From contig JAFSOA010000004.1 in assembly GCA_017447265.1 (NCBI GenBank), positions 1-36,823 of the forward strand: DNA of 36,823 nucleotides, written 5' to 3'. Source of the stretch: Bacteroidales bacterium (lineage in GTDB: Bacteria > Bacteroidota > Bacteroidia > Bacteroidales > UBA932). Made by a program: the position numbers and the translations under genes. The notes beneath the pieces were generated by a model. That model made no database searches. It saw only the letters and a list, made by a program, of their open reading frames with translations, and was not told where the DNA came from. Shown one piece after another: positions 1-8,080 of the stretch (the stretch's first letter is position 1; every line of letters begins with the position of its first letter).

Positions 1-9
1 CCGGAATTC

Positions 10-138
10 GGAGCGCCCGCTGAGGCGCGAAATAGCGCGTCAGGCGCAGGTTGCCTGGCGCTCCGAGCCGATTTGAGCCCGGACAGCCCGCTGACCTGCG
101 ATATAGGCGCTGCAGGGCATGTTGTCCGGCGCTCCGAA
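10..138. repeat. Two diverged tandem palindromic repeat units in a gene-free stretch
   Basis: Positions 1-218 hold no convincing gene. Two related units lie in tandem with a 71-bp period: 15-66 and 86-137 share GCCCGCTGA at their left and GGCGCTCCGA at their right, with similar but not identical centres. Each can fold. In unit 1, GGAGCGCC (10-17) pairs with GGCGCTCC (57-64). In unit 2, CCGGACA (79-85) pairs with TGTCCGG (123-129). The outermost arms, 1-17 and 129-145, are also near-perfect inverted repeats of each other, and TTGAGCCC (73-80) pairs with GGGCTCAA (158-165). A further small hairpin, CCGGT/ACCGG, lies at 198-211, just past the end of the minus-strand gene that stops at 219; it has no T tract. 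The function is unknown. It could be a structured intergenic repeat or a processing site. The left boundary may lie outside the window. Confidence 0.6.
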
Positions 139-218
139 TTTCGGGTTGGACCGAGCGGGGCTCAATAACGGACCTCGGCAGATCCCAGCAGACAACGCCG
201 GTCAGGACCGGAAGATGA

Positions 219-587
219 TTACTTCAGGAAGACGAAAAAGACAGCCAGGACCAGGCAGGCGAAGGCAGCCAGGTGATTCCACTGGAGCGGCTGTCCCTTG
301 AAGACGAACATGACGATGATGGAGAAGACGGTCAGCGAGATGACTTCCTGAATAACCTTCAGCTGCATCAGGTTGAACGGTCCGCCGTTACCCTGAAAGC
401 CGATGCGGTTGGCCGGCACGGTGAGGCAGTACTCGAAGAAGGCGATGCCCCATGAGAAGAGAATCACGCCGATCAGCGGCCAACTGGTCGAGATTTTCAT
501 TTCTTGCAATTTGAGATGCCCATACCAGGCGAATGTCATGAAGATGTTGGAACAGACCAGCATCAGGATGGTCCAGAAAGCTTGCAT
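219..587 (-). CDS. DMT-superfamily small membrane protein (DUF486 family)
   Basis: A 122-residue very hydrophobic protein with four predicted membrane segments: near residues 4-24, 35-53, 76-95 and 102-121. The pattern, including a short WYGHLK stretch after the first helix and an FEYCLTVPANRIG stretch after the second, matches the DUF486 family, short relatives of the drug/metabolite transporter superfamily. Such proteins probably act in the inner membrane as dimers; no substrate is known for the family. A good Bacteroidota -7 box (TATCTTTG, minus strand, 620-613) lies 25 nt before the ATG, so the gene is probably transcribed alone. Identification of the family is firm; any transport function is inference. 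Confidence 0.85.
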   Translation of the reverse strand: MQAFWTILMLVCSNIFMTFAWYGHLKLQEMKISTSWPLIGVILFSWGIAFFEYCLTVPANRIGFQGNGGPFNLMQLKVIQEVISLTVFSIIVMFVFKGQPLQWNHLAAFACLVLAVFFVFLK

Positions 588-612
588 GTGATTCAGCGTT
601 TATTTCGGGGCG

Positions 613-620
613 CAAAGATA
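613..620 (-). promoter_or_regulatory. Bacteroidota -7 box for the DUF486 gene
   Basis: TATCTTTG reads on the minus strand from 620 to 613 and matches the TAnnTTTG -7 consensus of Bacteroidota sigma-ABfr. The ATG follows 25 nt later. No clear TTG -33 box was found at the usual spacing, so this rests on the -7 box and position. Confidence 0.6.
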
Positions 621-657
621 GCAAGGAGATGGACAGATTGGCACAGCAATGACAATA

Positions 658-700
658 AAAAATAAAACGCCCCTCCGGGGCATTAACAGCCGGAGGGGCG
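658..700 (-). terminator. Intrinsic terminator of the 721-1230 lipoprotein gene
   Basis: Positions 668-678 and 690-700 form an 11-bp perfect GC-rich stem (CGCCCCTCCGG / CCGGAGGGGCG) with an 11-nt loop. On the minus strand the stem is followed by GTTTTATTTTT. It sits 20 nt past the stop codon of the minus-strand lipoprotein gene, the classic arrangement of a rho-independent terminator. Confidence 0.9.
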
Positions 701-720
701 AGAACTTCTCTATTCTCCAA

Positions 721-1230
721 TTATTCGGCAGTCTGCTTGATGGAGAACCAGCCGAATCCTTTCGGATAGGATGTCGTGTCGGTTATCGCGGCGGCTACCG
801 GCTCACGATCTTTACCTGTGTCGTTTTCCTCAAAGTGAAAAGTGTATCGAACTGTCCTGTCATTGACCCGCTCCCGTCCCTTATATTGCACATAGGGCGC
901 ATCAAAGTTGACTTTTTCAAACAGGAAATCGTTCAATACCCGTGTATTCTCTTCCCCGCTTGGAAGTGTAGCGGGATAGGATGCCGTAATGGTGAAAGTC
1001 CCGCCCTCCTTGCCGATCGTATTGCTGGACCGGGGCTCAACATGAATCTGCATCAATGAGGTGCCCAAGGCATTCTTTACAGCTGTCGTATCAATGTAAA
1101 GTTGGTAGACGACTGTATCATCCGTACTCTTGGTCGAACGGAAGAGACCGCCAAACAGCCCCTCCTCCAATTGCGCACAACTACTTGTGAGCGCAACTAT
1201 TGCAAGTAATGCATAAAAACTTTTTTTCAT
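721..1230 (-). CDS. Lipoprotein of unknown function (169 aa)
   Basis: The first 20 residues form a lipoprotein signal: Lys-Lys, a hydrophobic stretch, then a lipobox ending SSC at about residue 18. The mature part is about 150 residues, beta-rich in character, with no recognisable catalytic motif. I do not recognise the family. It lies downstream of the C10 protease gene on the same strand with a 102-nt gap, and a strong terminator follows it. The gap holds a 7-bp inverted repeat (GATGCAA/TTGCATC, about 1298-1325) and a weak TATACAAT-like box, so it may have its own promoter. Location in the outer membrane or periplasm is inferred from the signal. A link to the protease (for example as a companion or inhibitor) is only suggested by position. 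Confidence 0.8.
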   Translation of the reverse strand: MKKSFYALLAIVALTSSCAQLEEGLFGGLFRSTKSTDDTVVYQLYIDTTAVKNALGTSLMQIHVEPRSSNTIGKEGGTFTITASYPATLPSGEENTRVLNDFLFEKVNFDAPYVQYKGRERVNDRTVRYTFHFEENDTGKDREPVAAAITDTTSYPKGFGWFSIKQTAE

Positions 1231-1332
1231 AATGTGATGTGTGTTTAAAAAGTGCGTATGTATGTTTTAAAAAAGTTGACGATTTATTTATTGTATAGAT
1301 GCAAGAATCACCAAAATGTTGCATCGCAGACA

Positions 1333-2679
1333 TTACTGATTTTGAGACCACCCTGTGTATATATGTCTTCCGTAAGCATAATAACTACCTTCTGACAGGT
1401 ATCCCAAGAAGAATCCATCGCCACCAGAATTGATGCCCCATTTAAAATCAGAGTATGTAGCTATAATATTCTGCTCCAATATGTTACCAGATAAATCGGT
1501 CACGACTTCAATATGTTGAACAGAAAGCCATTTATAGCCATCTATCAAATAGGCATGTCCATTAATAAAATCACTATCAGGATACCCGTCGCATAAAACC
1601 GGCCTGTCGTTCCTGATTTCATTCATTATTGAAGAAGAAGAGAATGATTGTTGACTTACTCCTGTCAAATAAAATGAAGAAAGAGTACTGGGAATATTAG
1701 AACTAGGAGTAGCCCCATAATAGCCATATATATCAAATCCGTAATACGTTCCACTGCGATAGCTAATTAAAGCACAAAGCGCCGCCGTATAAGGATCATC
1801 ATCATCGATATAATACCAACTGGGGTTCATTGAATCCCATGTTGTTGAGGTTGGATTGGAGAAATTATAGATATAGGGTTGCTGATTATAATAACTATTG
1901 CAACTAGCTCCGGCATAAATATCATTAGGGAACCCAAATTCATAATGAGTGTAGTACAGAAGTTGTGCAATCGCTGTTACAAAACATCCTACAGGACATT
2001 TTTCACTGGATGTTGCCAGAGGAGCAGCGTTATTAAAGGGAGCAAATTGATGCCATGTAGTTGAAGTCAGGTGGGGGTAATATTGATTAATTAATGTATC
2101 GATGATGATAACTGATTCAACTTCAGAAGTATCAGGATCCATATCTCGAATTGCCTCTTTTTTCTTTTTCAAGTCGTAAATCTTTTGCATTTGGACCCAT
2201 TCCATCCGATTCCCCTGTGACTTTGCGGAATCATAGTTTGAAGTACGATTCTCAATGATATAATTTCGGATCGACTCAAATAATGCGATCTCATGACGAG
2301 AAGGTCTCTGACTTACACGGAATCCTCCTGCTTCTCCTTCAGCAATAACAGGAGAACTTGAATAGTCGCCTGAAATAATAAACCATCTGCCATCAATCAG
2401 ATTCACAATGAATACATACACATCTTCACCTATAGAATGACGATTAATGCTTTCTATCAGATTATGAGAAATGTTCATACGAACATCCAAATATTTCTCA
2501 ACATCAGATTGCGTAATTCCTTTTGACAATTGATCATTGATCGCTTTGGTCTGGAGTTCTCGTTGTGCAAGTAGCGCCTCTTTCTTATTGGTGAGAGACT
2601 GTTCCATCGGTTCGGCGCAAGAGAACAAAAGGGCTAGCGTGAAAAGGAGTGCCCATGCACTTGAGAATTGTGTTTTCAT
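1333..2679 (-). CDS. C10-family (streptopain/interpain-like) cysteine protease, lipoprotein
   Basis: A 448-residue secreted protease. The chosen ATG (2679) starts a lipoprotein signal with a LFSC lipobox (Cys about 21); an in-frame ATG 22 codons upstream would bury that signal and overlap the promoter. The N-terminal ~200 residues are propeptide-like, as in streptopain zymogens, where the Spi-type domain holds the enzyme inactive. The mature domain shows W-H-Q-F-A-P-F-N, then the nucleophile region CPVGCFVTAIAQ (Cys about 232), then NGHAYLIDGY with the catalytic His (about 375), and a following FKWGINSGGDG segment matching the Trp/Gly-rich end of the family. The fold, order of motifs and length fit peptidase family C10, found in streptococci and several Bacteroidales. 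Base composition is AT-rich compared with the housekeeping genes. A consensus -7 box precedes it. Substrate is not predictable. Confidence 0.9.
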   Translation of the reverse strand: MKTQFSSAWALLFTLALLFSCAEPMEQSLTNKKEALLAQRELQTKAINDQLSKGITQSDVEKYLDVRMNISHNLIESINRHSIGEDVYVFIVNLIDGRWFIISGDYSSSPVIAEGEAGGFRVSQRPSRHEIALFESIRNYIIENRTSNYDSAKSQGNRMEWVQMQKIYDLKKKKEAIRDMDPDTSEVESVIIIDTLINQYYPHLTSTTWHQFAPFNNAAPLATSSEKCPVGCFVTAIAQLLYYTHYEFGFPNDIYAGASCNSYYNQQPYIYNFSNPTSTTWDSMNPSWYYIDDDDPYTAALCALISYRSGTYYGFDIYGYYGATPSSNIPSTLSSFYLTGVSQQSFSSSSIMNEIRNDRPVLCDGYPDSDFINGHAYLIDGYKWLSVQHIEVVTDLSGNILEQNIIATYSDFKWGINSGGDGFFLGYLSEGSYYAYGRHIYTGWSQNQ

Positions 2680-2696
2680 CGTATGGCGGTTTTTCG

Positions 2697-2704
2697 CAAA
2701 GATA
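2697..2704 (-). promoter_or_regulatory. Bacteroidota -7 box for the C10 protease gene
   Basis: On the minus strand TATCTTTG reads from 2704 to 2697, 17 nt before the ATG at 2679. A T-rich run lies at about -33. This supports the downstream ATG as the true start, because the upstream in-frame ATG lies before this promoter. Confidence 0.65.
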
Positions 2705-2995
2705 AGAGGTATTTCCGAAAAAAATGCTGGCTTCGCGAGATCCAAACGCCACTTTCGTAAAAATTCGGGTTAACAAGTTTATTTACTGTGTGTTACAAAA
2801 TACTATTTTCAAACAACGATTAAAATAGGAGAAGAAGGAAAACAATGCTTGGCTATCAAATTATATCCGAAAATGAGTTTTTGAACAACATTGATAATCA
2901 GTTAAATACGGACGAAAATTCCGAAAATGGTTTTATTTCTTTGATATTTGACACTTTTATTCGAATTTTGTTAAATAACAGTAAACATTACGACG
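2705..2995. other. AT-rich divergent intergenic region
   Basis: This stretch separates the C10 protease (minus) from the DUF3244 gene (plus). It is strongly AT-rich. It carries the protease promoter at its left edge and a weak plus-strand box (GATATTTG, about 2943-2950) about 45 nt before the DUF3244 ATG. A 76-codon reading frame beginning at 2845 overlaps the DUF3244 start and is not convincing. No hairpin terminator or repeat stood out. It is the likely site for any shared regulation of the two divergent units. Confidence 0.5.
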
Positions 2996-3370
2996 ATGAA
3001 AAAACTGATGATTATTCTCACAGCCCTTATGCTGTCTGCGTTCCCCATGCATGCTTTTATTCCCGATGGAGATGACGGAGAAGATCCGGAAGAGATTGAA
3101 CTTACCCAGCAAGGCGGTGAGGATCCCACGTCGAGCAACACTCGCCTTGTTCAAGCGTTCAAGACTCAAACAACGGTTTTTGTAATGATAAGTAATTTTA
3201 CCGGGAGTCTGTCTGCGGTAGTCTACGGGGGCTCCGGGAACTTGTTCGAACATAAATCCATAAATGGGTCAGGACTTCTGGTTATTGATATATCATCGCT
3301 GAATGGCGGAGACTATTCTATCGCCATTCAAGCCGGCCATTGTTATTTGGGCTTCTTCACCATCAAGTGA
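2996..3370 (+). CDS. Exported DUF3244-like protein (124 aa)
   Basis: A 124-residue protein with a signal peptide (MKK plus a hydrophobic core, probable cleavage after MHA at about residue 20), an acidic linker (PDGDDGEDPEE) and a beta-sandwich domain ending G-G-D-Y-S-I-A-I-Q and Y-L-G-F-F-T-I. The ending G.Y.I.I...Y.G.F.I is the signature I associate with DUF3244, small fibronectin-like exported domains found in Bacteroidales. Its stop codon overlaps the start of the next gene (TGATG), so the two are translationally coupled. It is divergent from the C10 protease. In other Bacteroides small exported proteins near C10 genes act as protease inhibitors; that role here would be a guess, since those are propeptide-like rather than DUF3244. 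Confidence 0.8.
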   Translation: MKKLMIILTALMLSAFPMHAFIPDGDDGEDPEEIELTQQGGEDPTSSNTRLVQAFKTQTTVFVMISNFTGSLSAVVYGGSGNLFEHKSINGSGLLVIDISSLNGGDYSIAIQAGHCYLGFFTIK

Positions 3371-4920
3371 TGCGACAATTTCTACCAATAGCCATAATCT
3401 GCTTATTTTTCCCCTTTGCCCAAAACTGTTCCTCTGACAGAGGAGCGGTATATGCTGATTTGGTTCGTATCGACCAGATTCTGAACGAGCAGCCAACGGC
3501 TGCACGCGATTCTTTGACTGCACTGAATCCGGCACAAATGGATGACAGGGAGAAGGCCTATTATTTTTTACTGCTGACCATCGCTGATCACAAGAATCAC
3601 ATCGCTTTTACAAGTGATTCATCTATTTCTTCAGCCAGACAGTTTTACCAGAATCATTCGCATGATTATCGTCAACAAGCCCGTTCCTGTTTCTATCATG
3701 GTATAGTACTTTCCTATATTTCACCTTTAGACACCTCCTCGTTCCATTATATGAAGGAGGCGGCGGCATTGATTCAAAAGCATGGTGTTCAAGATGACCG
3801 GCTTATCGCACTTCTGTCTGCCTATATTGGAAAGATTCATTCATCCAATGACGATTCCATCGAAGCATTGGATTATTTCCGAGCGGCGGTCGATGCAGAA
3901 GGAAGGCTGGGCAACAACAGAAATCAGATTATTGATTATTGCTATCTGTTAACCAATATGATAAAAGTGGGGGATGAACGTTCTCATCTCGTCATGCAAC
4001 AATTAGACAGTGTCTTGACGCTTCATCCTGAGTGTCATCCGTCCAGTGTAGATAATGCGAAGGCCCTCTATCATCTGTATGTGGCCCATCAATTGGACAG
4101 TGCGCTGCATTATTGCCAACTGTGGAATCCGACACCCGGCGATATCGGAACCAAACAGCAGTTGCTTGCCAGTATCTATAAACGAGCCGGCCCAGTTGAT
4201 AGCGCAATACGCTGGGAGAAGGTCGCTTATTCGAATCGCAGAAGCAAAGATTCATCGATTTACTATTACTATTTCTATTCATTAGCAGATTTATACGATC
4301 AACAAGGCAACGCTGACTCTGCGGCGTACTATGCGCTGATGGCGTATCGTTCGCTCCGGGACGTAATGGACGAGAGGACAGAGAAAAGGGTGATGGAGCT
4401 GGAGAGGCAGTACGATGTGTCATCCCGGGAAGCCGCACTGGCAAAGACGCGCCAGCAACGCAATCTGCTGATTGTCGCGGTATGTGCGCTCGTCTTGCTG
4501 CTGGCCAGCTTCCTGCGCCAGCGATTCATGCAAAAAAAGCAGCGTGCGGCGGAGACCATGGCCAACAGCGTGATCTACGCGGCGGCCAGGACACACCAGA
4601 ATACACTCTCCCAACTCAAGGAATTGCAGCGGAAGCCCAAGTTCCGGACCGTGGAATCTCTGCAGGACAATATCAGCGTCATCACCAAAGACCTTCGCCG
4701 GGGCTTTACGCAGCATTTTTCAGAGGCGCTGGCCAACAACCTCGCTTCACTGCCGCCGCACATCCGGCAATCGGTCGAGAATCTGTCGGGCGAACGCGCA
4801 AAGATTGTATATATCCTGACCGAGCTGGGCTACAGTGAAAGCGAAATCGCCGAATTCACATGCACGTCGATTGATTCCGTTCGCACCATCGGCAACAACA
4901 ACGAGAAAGTGCTGAGTTGA
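3370..4920 (+). CDS. TPR membrane protein with C-terminal HTH (putative regulator)
   Basis: A 516-residue protein. The ATG at 3370 overlaps the preceding stop (TGATG), and starts a signal-like segment ending AQNC, so it may be a lipoprotein or have an N-terminal anchor. Residues ~30-340 are helical and TPR-like, with repeated A..Y/D pairs. A heptad-rich helix (about 340-364) leads into one strong membrane helix (NLLIVAVCALVLLLASFL, about 366-384). Then come a basic stop, a coiled-coil stretch and a final ~40 residues (S-G-E-R-A-K-I-V-Y-I-L-T-E-L-G-Y-S-E-S-E-I-A…S-I-D-S-V-R) like the helix-turn-helix of Bacteroidota TPR-TM-LuxR-type regulators. The model is a periplasmic TPR sensor with a cytoplasmic DNA-binding tail. 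Composition changes within the gene: the first two thirds are AT-rich, the end is GC-rich. It may regulate the protease/DUF3244 locus (inference). Confidence 0.8.
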   Translation: MRQFLPIAIICLFFPFAQNCSSDRGAVYADLVRIDQILNEQPTAARDSLTALNPAQMDDREKAYYFLLLTIADHKNHIAFTSDSSISSARQFYQNHSHDYRQQARSCFYHGIVLSYISPLDTSSFHYMKEAAALIQKHGVQDDRLIALLSAYIGKIHSSNDDSIEALDYFRAAVDAEGRLGNNRNQIIDYCYLLTNMIKVGDERSHLVMQQLDSVLTLHPECHPSSVDNAKALYHLYVAHQLDSALHYCQLWNPTPGDIGTKQQLLASIYKRAGPVDSAIRWEKVAYSNRRSKDSSIYYYYFYSLADLYDQQGNADSAAYYALMAYRSLRDVMDERTEKRVMELERQYDVSSREAALAKTRQQRNLLIVAVCALVLLLASFLRQRFMQKKQRAAETMANSVIYAAARTHQNTLSQLKELQRKPKFRTVESLQDNISVITKDLRRGFTQHFSEALANNLASLPPHIRQSVENLSGERAKIVYILTELGYSESEIAEFTCTSIDSVRTIGNNNEKVLS

Positions 4921-4925
4921 TTTTC

Positions 4926-4958
4926 TTGTGCGGATTCTCCATCTTTTGATTATCTTTG
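4926..4958 (+). promoter_or_regulatory. Promoter of purF-purC
   Basis: TTGTG at 4926-4930 and TATCTTTG at 4951-4958, separated by 20 bp, match the Bacteroidota -33/-7 arrangement. The purF ATG is 19 nt past the -7 box. The preceding gene ends at 4920. Confidence 0.75.
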
Positions 4959-4977
4959 CACCTTACAATCTCATCCG

Positions 4978-6762
4978 ATGGAACCGATCAAGCACGAATG
5001 CGGCATCGCCATGATCCGGCTGCTCAAGCCGCTTCAGTATTACAAGGAAAAATACGGTACGGAACTCTATGCGCTGAACAAGCTCTATCTCATGATGGAG
5101 AAGCAGCACAACCGCGGACAGGAGGGCGCCGGCATCGCCAGCGTCAAGCTCGTGACCGCCCCCGGCCATGAGTTCATGTTCCGCGAAAAGGCCCTCGGCA
5201 AGGACGCCATCACGAATGTCTTCGCCGACGTGCACCGGCAGATCGAAGACGCGCCCGCCGGAGAACAGCCTCCCTTCATCGGAGAGCTCTACATGGGGCA
5301 TCTGCGCTATTCGACCACCGGCCGCAGCGGCATCAAGTACGTCCATCCCTTCCTGCGCCGCAACAACTGGAAAGCCAAGAACCTCTGCATCTGCGGCAAC
5401 TTCAACATGACCAACATCGACGAGGTGTTCGGCATGCTGGCCGACCAGGGACAGTATCCCCGCATCAACGCGGACGCTTATATCCTGCTGGAACTGATGG
5501 GCCACCGCCTGGACCGCGAAGTCGAGCGCAACTACGTTGACGCCAAGAAGCTCAACCTGGAAGGCAAGGAAATCACCAGCTATATCGACCAGCATGTAAG
5601 AATCGCCAACGTGCTCAGCACCACCATGCATCACTTCGACGGCGGTTACGTGGTCTGCGGCCTGACCGGCAGCGGCGAACTCTTCGCCATGCGCGATCCC
5701 AACGGCATCCGCCCCGCCTTCTGGTATGCGGACGACGAGCTGCTGGCCGTCGCCAGCGAACGCCCCGTGCTCCAGACTACCTTCGCCGCCGAGATCGACC
5801 AGGTCCACGAGCTGATGCCCGGCCAGGCCCTGATCGTCAACGGCCGCGCCGAACGCTCCCTGCAGCAGATCATTCCGGCCGGCAAGCTGGCCGCCTGCAG
5901 CTTCGAGCGCATCTACTTCAGCCGGGGCAACGACCGCGACATCCACCTGGAGCGCAAGAAACTGGGCTTCCAGCTGCGCGACCGCATCCTCAAGGCCGTC
6001 GACAACGACATCGAACACACCGTCATCTCCTATATCCCCAACACCGCCGAAGTGGCCTATTACGGCATGGTCGAAGGCATCCGCAGCCTCTATCCGGGCG
6101 TGCGGGCCGACAAGATCGTCTCGAAAGACATCAAGCTCCGCACCTTCATCACCGAAGGCAGCGCGCGCAACGACCTGGCCGGACATGTCTACGACATCAC
6201 CTACGGCACCCTCGAACCGGGCCGCGACAACCTGGTGGTGATCGACGACAGCATCGTCCGCGGCACCACCCTGCGTGAAAGCATCATCCGCATCCTCGAC
6301 CGGCTCCACCCGAAGAAGATTGTGATCGTGAGTTCCAGCCCGCAGGTGCGCTACCCCGACTGGTACGGCATCGACATGGCCCGTCTCGACGAGTTCATCG
6401 CCTTCATCGCCGCGGTGACGCTGCTGCAGGAAAGGAACCTTGAGTGGCTGCTGGAAGAGATATACCGCCAGTGCAAGGCCCAGGAGAAGCTGCCGGCCGA
6501 CCAGTGCCGCAACTACGTGCGGCGCATCTACGATCCCTTCACCGACGAGGAAATCAGCGCCAAGATCGTGCAGTTGCTCCGCACCCCCGACGTCAAAGCC
6601 GAGGTCGAGATTGTCTACCAGTCGCTGGACGGCCTGCACAAAGCCTGCCCGAACCACCCAGGTGACTGGTATTTCAGCGGCGACTACCCCACTCCGGGCG
6701 GCTACAAGCTGCTGAACCGCGCCTATATCGATTATTACGAAAACGAATATCTGAAGAAGTGA
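4978..6762 (+). CDS. purF: Amidophosphoribosyltransferase (PurF family, long form)
   Basis: A 594-residue enzyme of the first step of purine synthesis: transfer of glutamine amide nitrogen to PRPP to give phosphoribosylamine, in the cytoplasm. The N-terminal class II glutamine amidotransferase domain begins [11 protein letters not shown]; Cys8 would be the nucleophile after removal of a seven-residue propeptide. It is followed by the RGQEGAG and G-H-L-R-Y-S-T-T-G motifs and a DPNGIRPAF stretch. The phosphoribosyltransferase domain carries the PRPP loop [13 protein letters not shown] at about residues 419-431. The protein is longer than the ~470-500 residues of classical PurF, with a C-terminal tail typical of the long Bacteroidales form. 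It overlaps purC by one base, consistent with an operon. The family is certain; whether it is the only PurF in the genome cannot be seen. Confidence 0.92.
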   Translation: MEPIKHECGIAMIRLLKPLQYYKEKYGTELYALNKLYLMMEKQHNRGQEGAGIASVKLVTAPGHEFMFREKALGKDAITNVFADVHRQIEDAPAGEQPPFIGELYMGHLRYSTTGRSGIKYVHPFLRRNNWKAKNLCICGNFNMTNIDEVFGMLADQGQYPRINADAYILLELMGHRLDREVERNYVDAKKLNLEGKEITSYIDQHVRIANVLSTTMHHFDGGYVVCGLTGSGELFAMRDPNGIRPAFWYADDELLAVASERPVLQTTFAAEIDQVHELMPGQALIVNGRAERSLQQIIPAGKLAACSFERIYFSRGNDRDIHLERKKLGFQLRDRILKAVDNDIEHTVISYIPNTAEVAYYGMVEGIRSLYPGVRADKIVSKDIKLRTFITEGSARNDLAGHVYDITYGTLEPGRDNLVVIDDSIVRGTTLRESIIRILDRLHPKKIVIVSSSPQVRYPDWYGIDMARLDEFIAFIAAVTLLQERNLEWLLEEIYRQCKAQEKLPADQCRNYVRRIYDPFTDEEISAKIVQLLRTPDVKAEVEIVYQSLDGLHKACPNHPGDWYFSGDYPTPGGYKLLNRAYIDYYENEYLKK

Positions 6763-7703
6763 TGAAAGCCATTACCCGCACTGATTTCCATTTCCCGGGA
6801 CAGACCGGCAAATATGTCGGCAAGGTCCGGGACGTCTACTTCATCGGCGGAAAATACATCGTGCTGGTCGCCAGCGACCGCATCTCCGCCTTCGACGTGG
6901 TCCTGCCCAAGGGTATTCCCTGCAAGGGACAGGTTCTCAACCAGATTGCATCCAGCTTCCTCGACAAGACCGCCGACATCGTTCCGAACTGGAAGATTGC
7001 CGAGGTCGACCCCATGGCCACCGTCGGCATCCTCTGCGAGCCTTTCAAAGTGGAAATGGTCGTCCGCGGCTACCTCGCGGGACACGCCTGGCGCGAATAC
7101 AAGGCCGGCAAGCGCACGCTCTGCGGCGAAGTGCTGCCCGAGGGCATGCGGGAGAATGAGAAACTGCCCCACCCCATCATCACCCCGACCACCAAGGCGG
7201 CCGAAGGGCACGACGAGGACATCAGCCGCGACGAGATCATCGCGCAGGGGCTGGTTTCCGCGGAGGATTACGCCCGGCTGGAGAAATACACCCTGGCCCT
7301 CTTCCAGCGCGGCCAGGAACTCGCAGCGGAGCGCGGCCTGATCCTGATGGACACCAAGTACGAGTTCGGCAAACGCGACGGCAAGATCTACCTGATGGAC
7401 GAGATCCACACGCCCGACTCCTCGCGCTACATCTACAAGGAAGGTTACGAAGAGCGCCTCGCCCGGGGCGAGCGGCAGAAGCAGCTCTCCAAGGAATTTG
7501 TGCGTGAATGGCTGATGGCCAACAATTTCCAGGGCAAGGAAGGGCAAGTGGTCCCGCCGATGACCGACGAAGTCGTGGCCGGCATCACCGACCGCTACAT
7601 CGAGCTCTACGAGCACATTACCGGTGAGAAATTCGTCAAGCACGAAGACAAAGACATCGAGGGCCGTATCGAGAAGAACATCAACAAATTCTTGTCGGCT
7701 TAA
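6762..7703 (+). CDS. purC: Phosphoribosylaminoimidazole-succinocarboxamide synthase
   Basis: A 313-residue SAICAR synthetase, which joins aspartate to CAIR using ATP in purine synthesis. Visible family signatures are GKVRDVY (ATP-binding loop), [21 protein letters not shown], and the late [13 protein letters not shown] segment. The ATG at 6762 shares its A with the purF TGA; a GTG one codon upstream is possible but less likely. Length fits the longer PurC class of Bacteroidales. Coupled translation with purF ties two purine steps together. The 3' end of the gene contains the -33 element of the downstream tRNA promoter. Confidence 0.95.
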   Translation: MKAITRTDFHFPGQTGKYVGKVRDVYFIGGKYIVLVASDRISAFDVVLPKGIPCKGQVLNQIASSFLDKTADIVPNWKIAEVDPMATVGILCEPFKVEMVVRGYLAGHAWREYKAGKRTLCGEVLPEGMRENEKLPHPIITPTTKAAEGHDEDISRDEIIAQGLVSAEDYARLEKYTLALFQRGQELAAERGLILMDTKYEFGKRDGKIYLMDEIHTPDSSRYIYKEGYEERLARGERQKQLSKEFVREWLMANNFQGKEGQVVPPMTDEVVAGITDRYIELYEHITGEKFVKHEDKDIEGRIEKNINKFLSA

Positions 7704-7721
7704 AAATTTTTGTTACCTTTG
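7692..7721 (+). promoter_or_regulatory. Promoter of tRNA-Ser and possibly the rSAM cassette
   Basis: TTG at 7692-7694 and TACCTTTG at 7714-7721 are 19 bp apart, a good Bacteroidota promoter. The -33 box is inside the end of purC. Transcription would start near 7728, in a short palindrome (GGTCC…GGACC, 7723-7737) just before the tRNA. No terminator separates the tRNA from the next gene (19 nt gap), so read-through into the lipoprotein cassette is plausible. Confidence 0.65.
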
Positions 7722-7739
7722 CGGTCCTATAGGGACCTT

Positions 7740-7830
7740 GGAGAGATGCTCGAGTGGCTTAAGAGGCACGCCTGGAAAGCGTGTATACCCCAAAAGGGTA
7801 TCTCGGGTTCGAATCCCGATCTCTCCGCCA
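7740..7830 (+). tRNA. tRNA-Ser (anticodon GGA)
   Basis: The 7-bp acceptor stem is GGAGAGA (7740-7746) with TCTCTCC (7820-7826), followed by the discriminator G and an encoded CCA (7828-7830). The anticodon arm reads ACGCCTGGAAAGCGT with GGA in the loop. A long variable arm (TACCCCAAAAGGGTA) is as expected for serine tRNA. The T arm is CGGGTTCGAATCCCG. All parts are intact. It reads UCC and UCU codons. Confidence 0.97.
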
Positions 7831-7849
7831 ACTTTTAAACACAACTGAA

Positions 7850-8071
7850 ATGAAAAAAGTACTGTTTACCTTGATCCTCGCAGCCGGTATTTTCACGATG
7901 AGCAGCTGCTCGAAGGAGTGCAACTGCACCGCCAAGTACAACGGAGAAGTCGTCTATGAAACCACCGTTGACCTGGAAGAAGGTGACAAATGCAACGATT
8001 ACAACAAGATGATCAGCATTCCGATCATCGGTGTCTCCGCAGAACTGAAATGCACGCCGATCCTCTTCTAA
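7850..8071 (+). CDS. Small Cys-rich lipoprotein (73 aa)
   Basis: The ATG at 7850 starts MKKVLFTLILAAGIF and a lipobox ending SSC near residue 20. The mature part is only about 54 residues and has further cysteines: KECNC just after the lipid site, a KC in the middle, and a LKC near the C-terminus. I do not recognise the family. It lies 19 nt after tRNA-Ser and 9 nt before the DoxX-thioredoxin gene, on the same strand, so it is probably part of that cassette. Several cysteines in a periplasmic lipoprotein beside a thiol-redox membrane protein suggest disulfides or a redox partner, which is inference. Confidence 0.75.
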   Translation: MKKVLFTLILAAGIFTMSSCSKECNCTAKYNGEVVYETTVDLEEGDKCNDYNKMISIPIIGVSAELKCTPILF

Positions 8072-8080
8072 GTCAATAAT

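Noticed and set aside
1-145. Integron attC site or CRISPR repeat
   Set aside because: The core-site bases of attC are missing and there are only two diverged units with no spacer structure, integrase or cas gene.
2845-3075. 76-codon frame ahead of the DUF3244 gene, with a purine-rich stretch before its ATG
   Set aside because: It overlaps the DUF3244 signal peptide by 80 bases, is Asn/Asp-rich with no recognisable pattern, and Bacteroidota rarely rely on such purine-rich sites. A leader peptide cannot be ruled out.
4963-6657. 564-codon open frame antisense to purF
   Set aside because: It is a shadow of a GC-rich gene with strong third-base bias; the translation is rich in Val, Asp, Glu, His and Gly with no family match, while the plus frame encodes full-length PurF.
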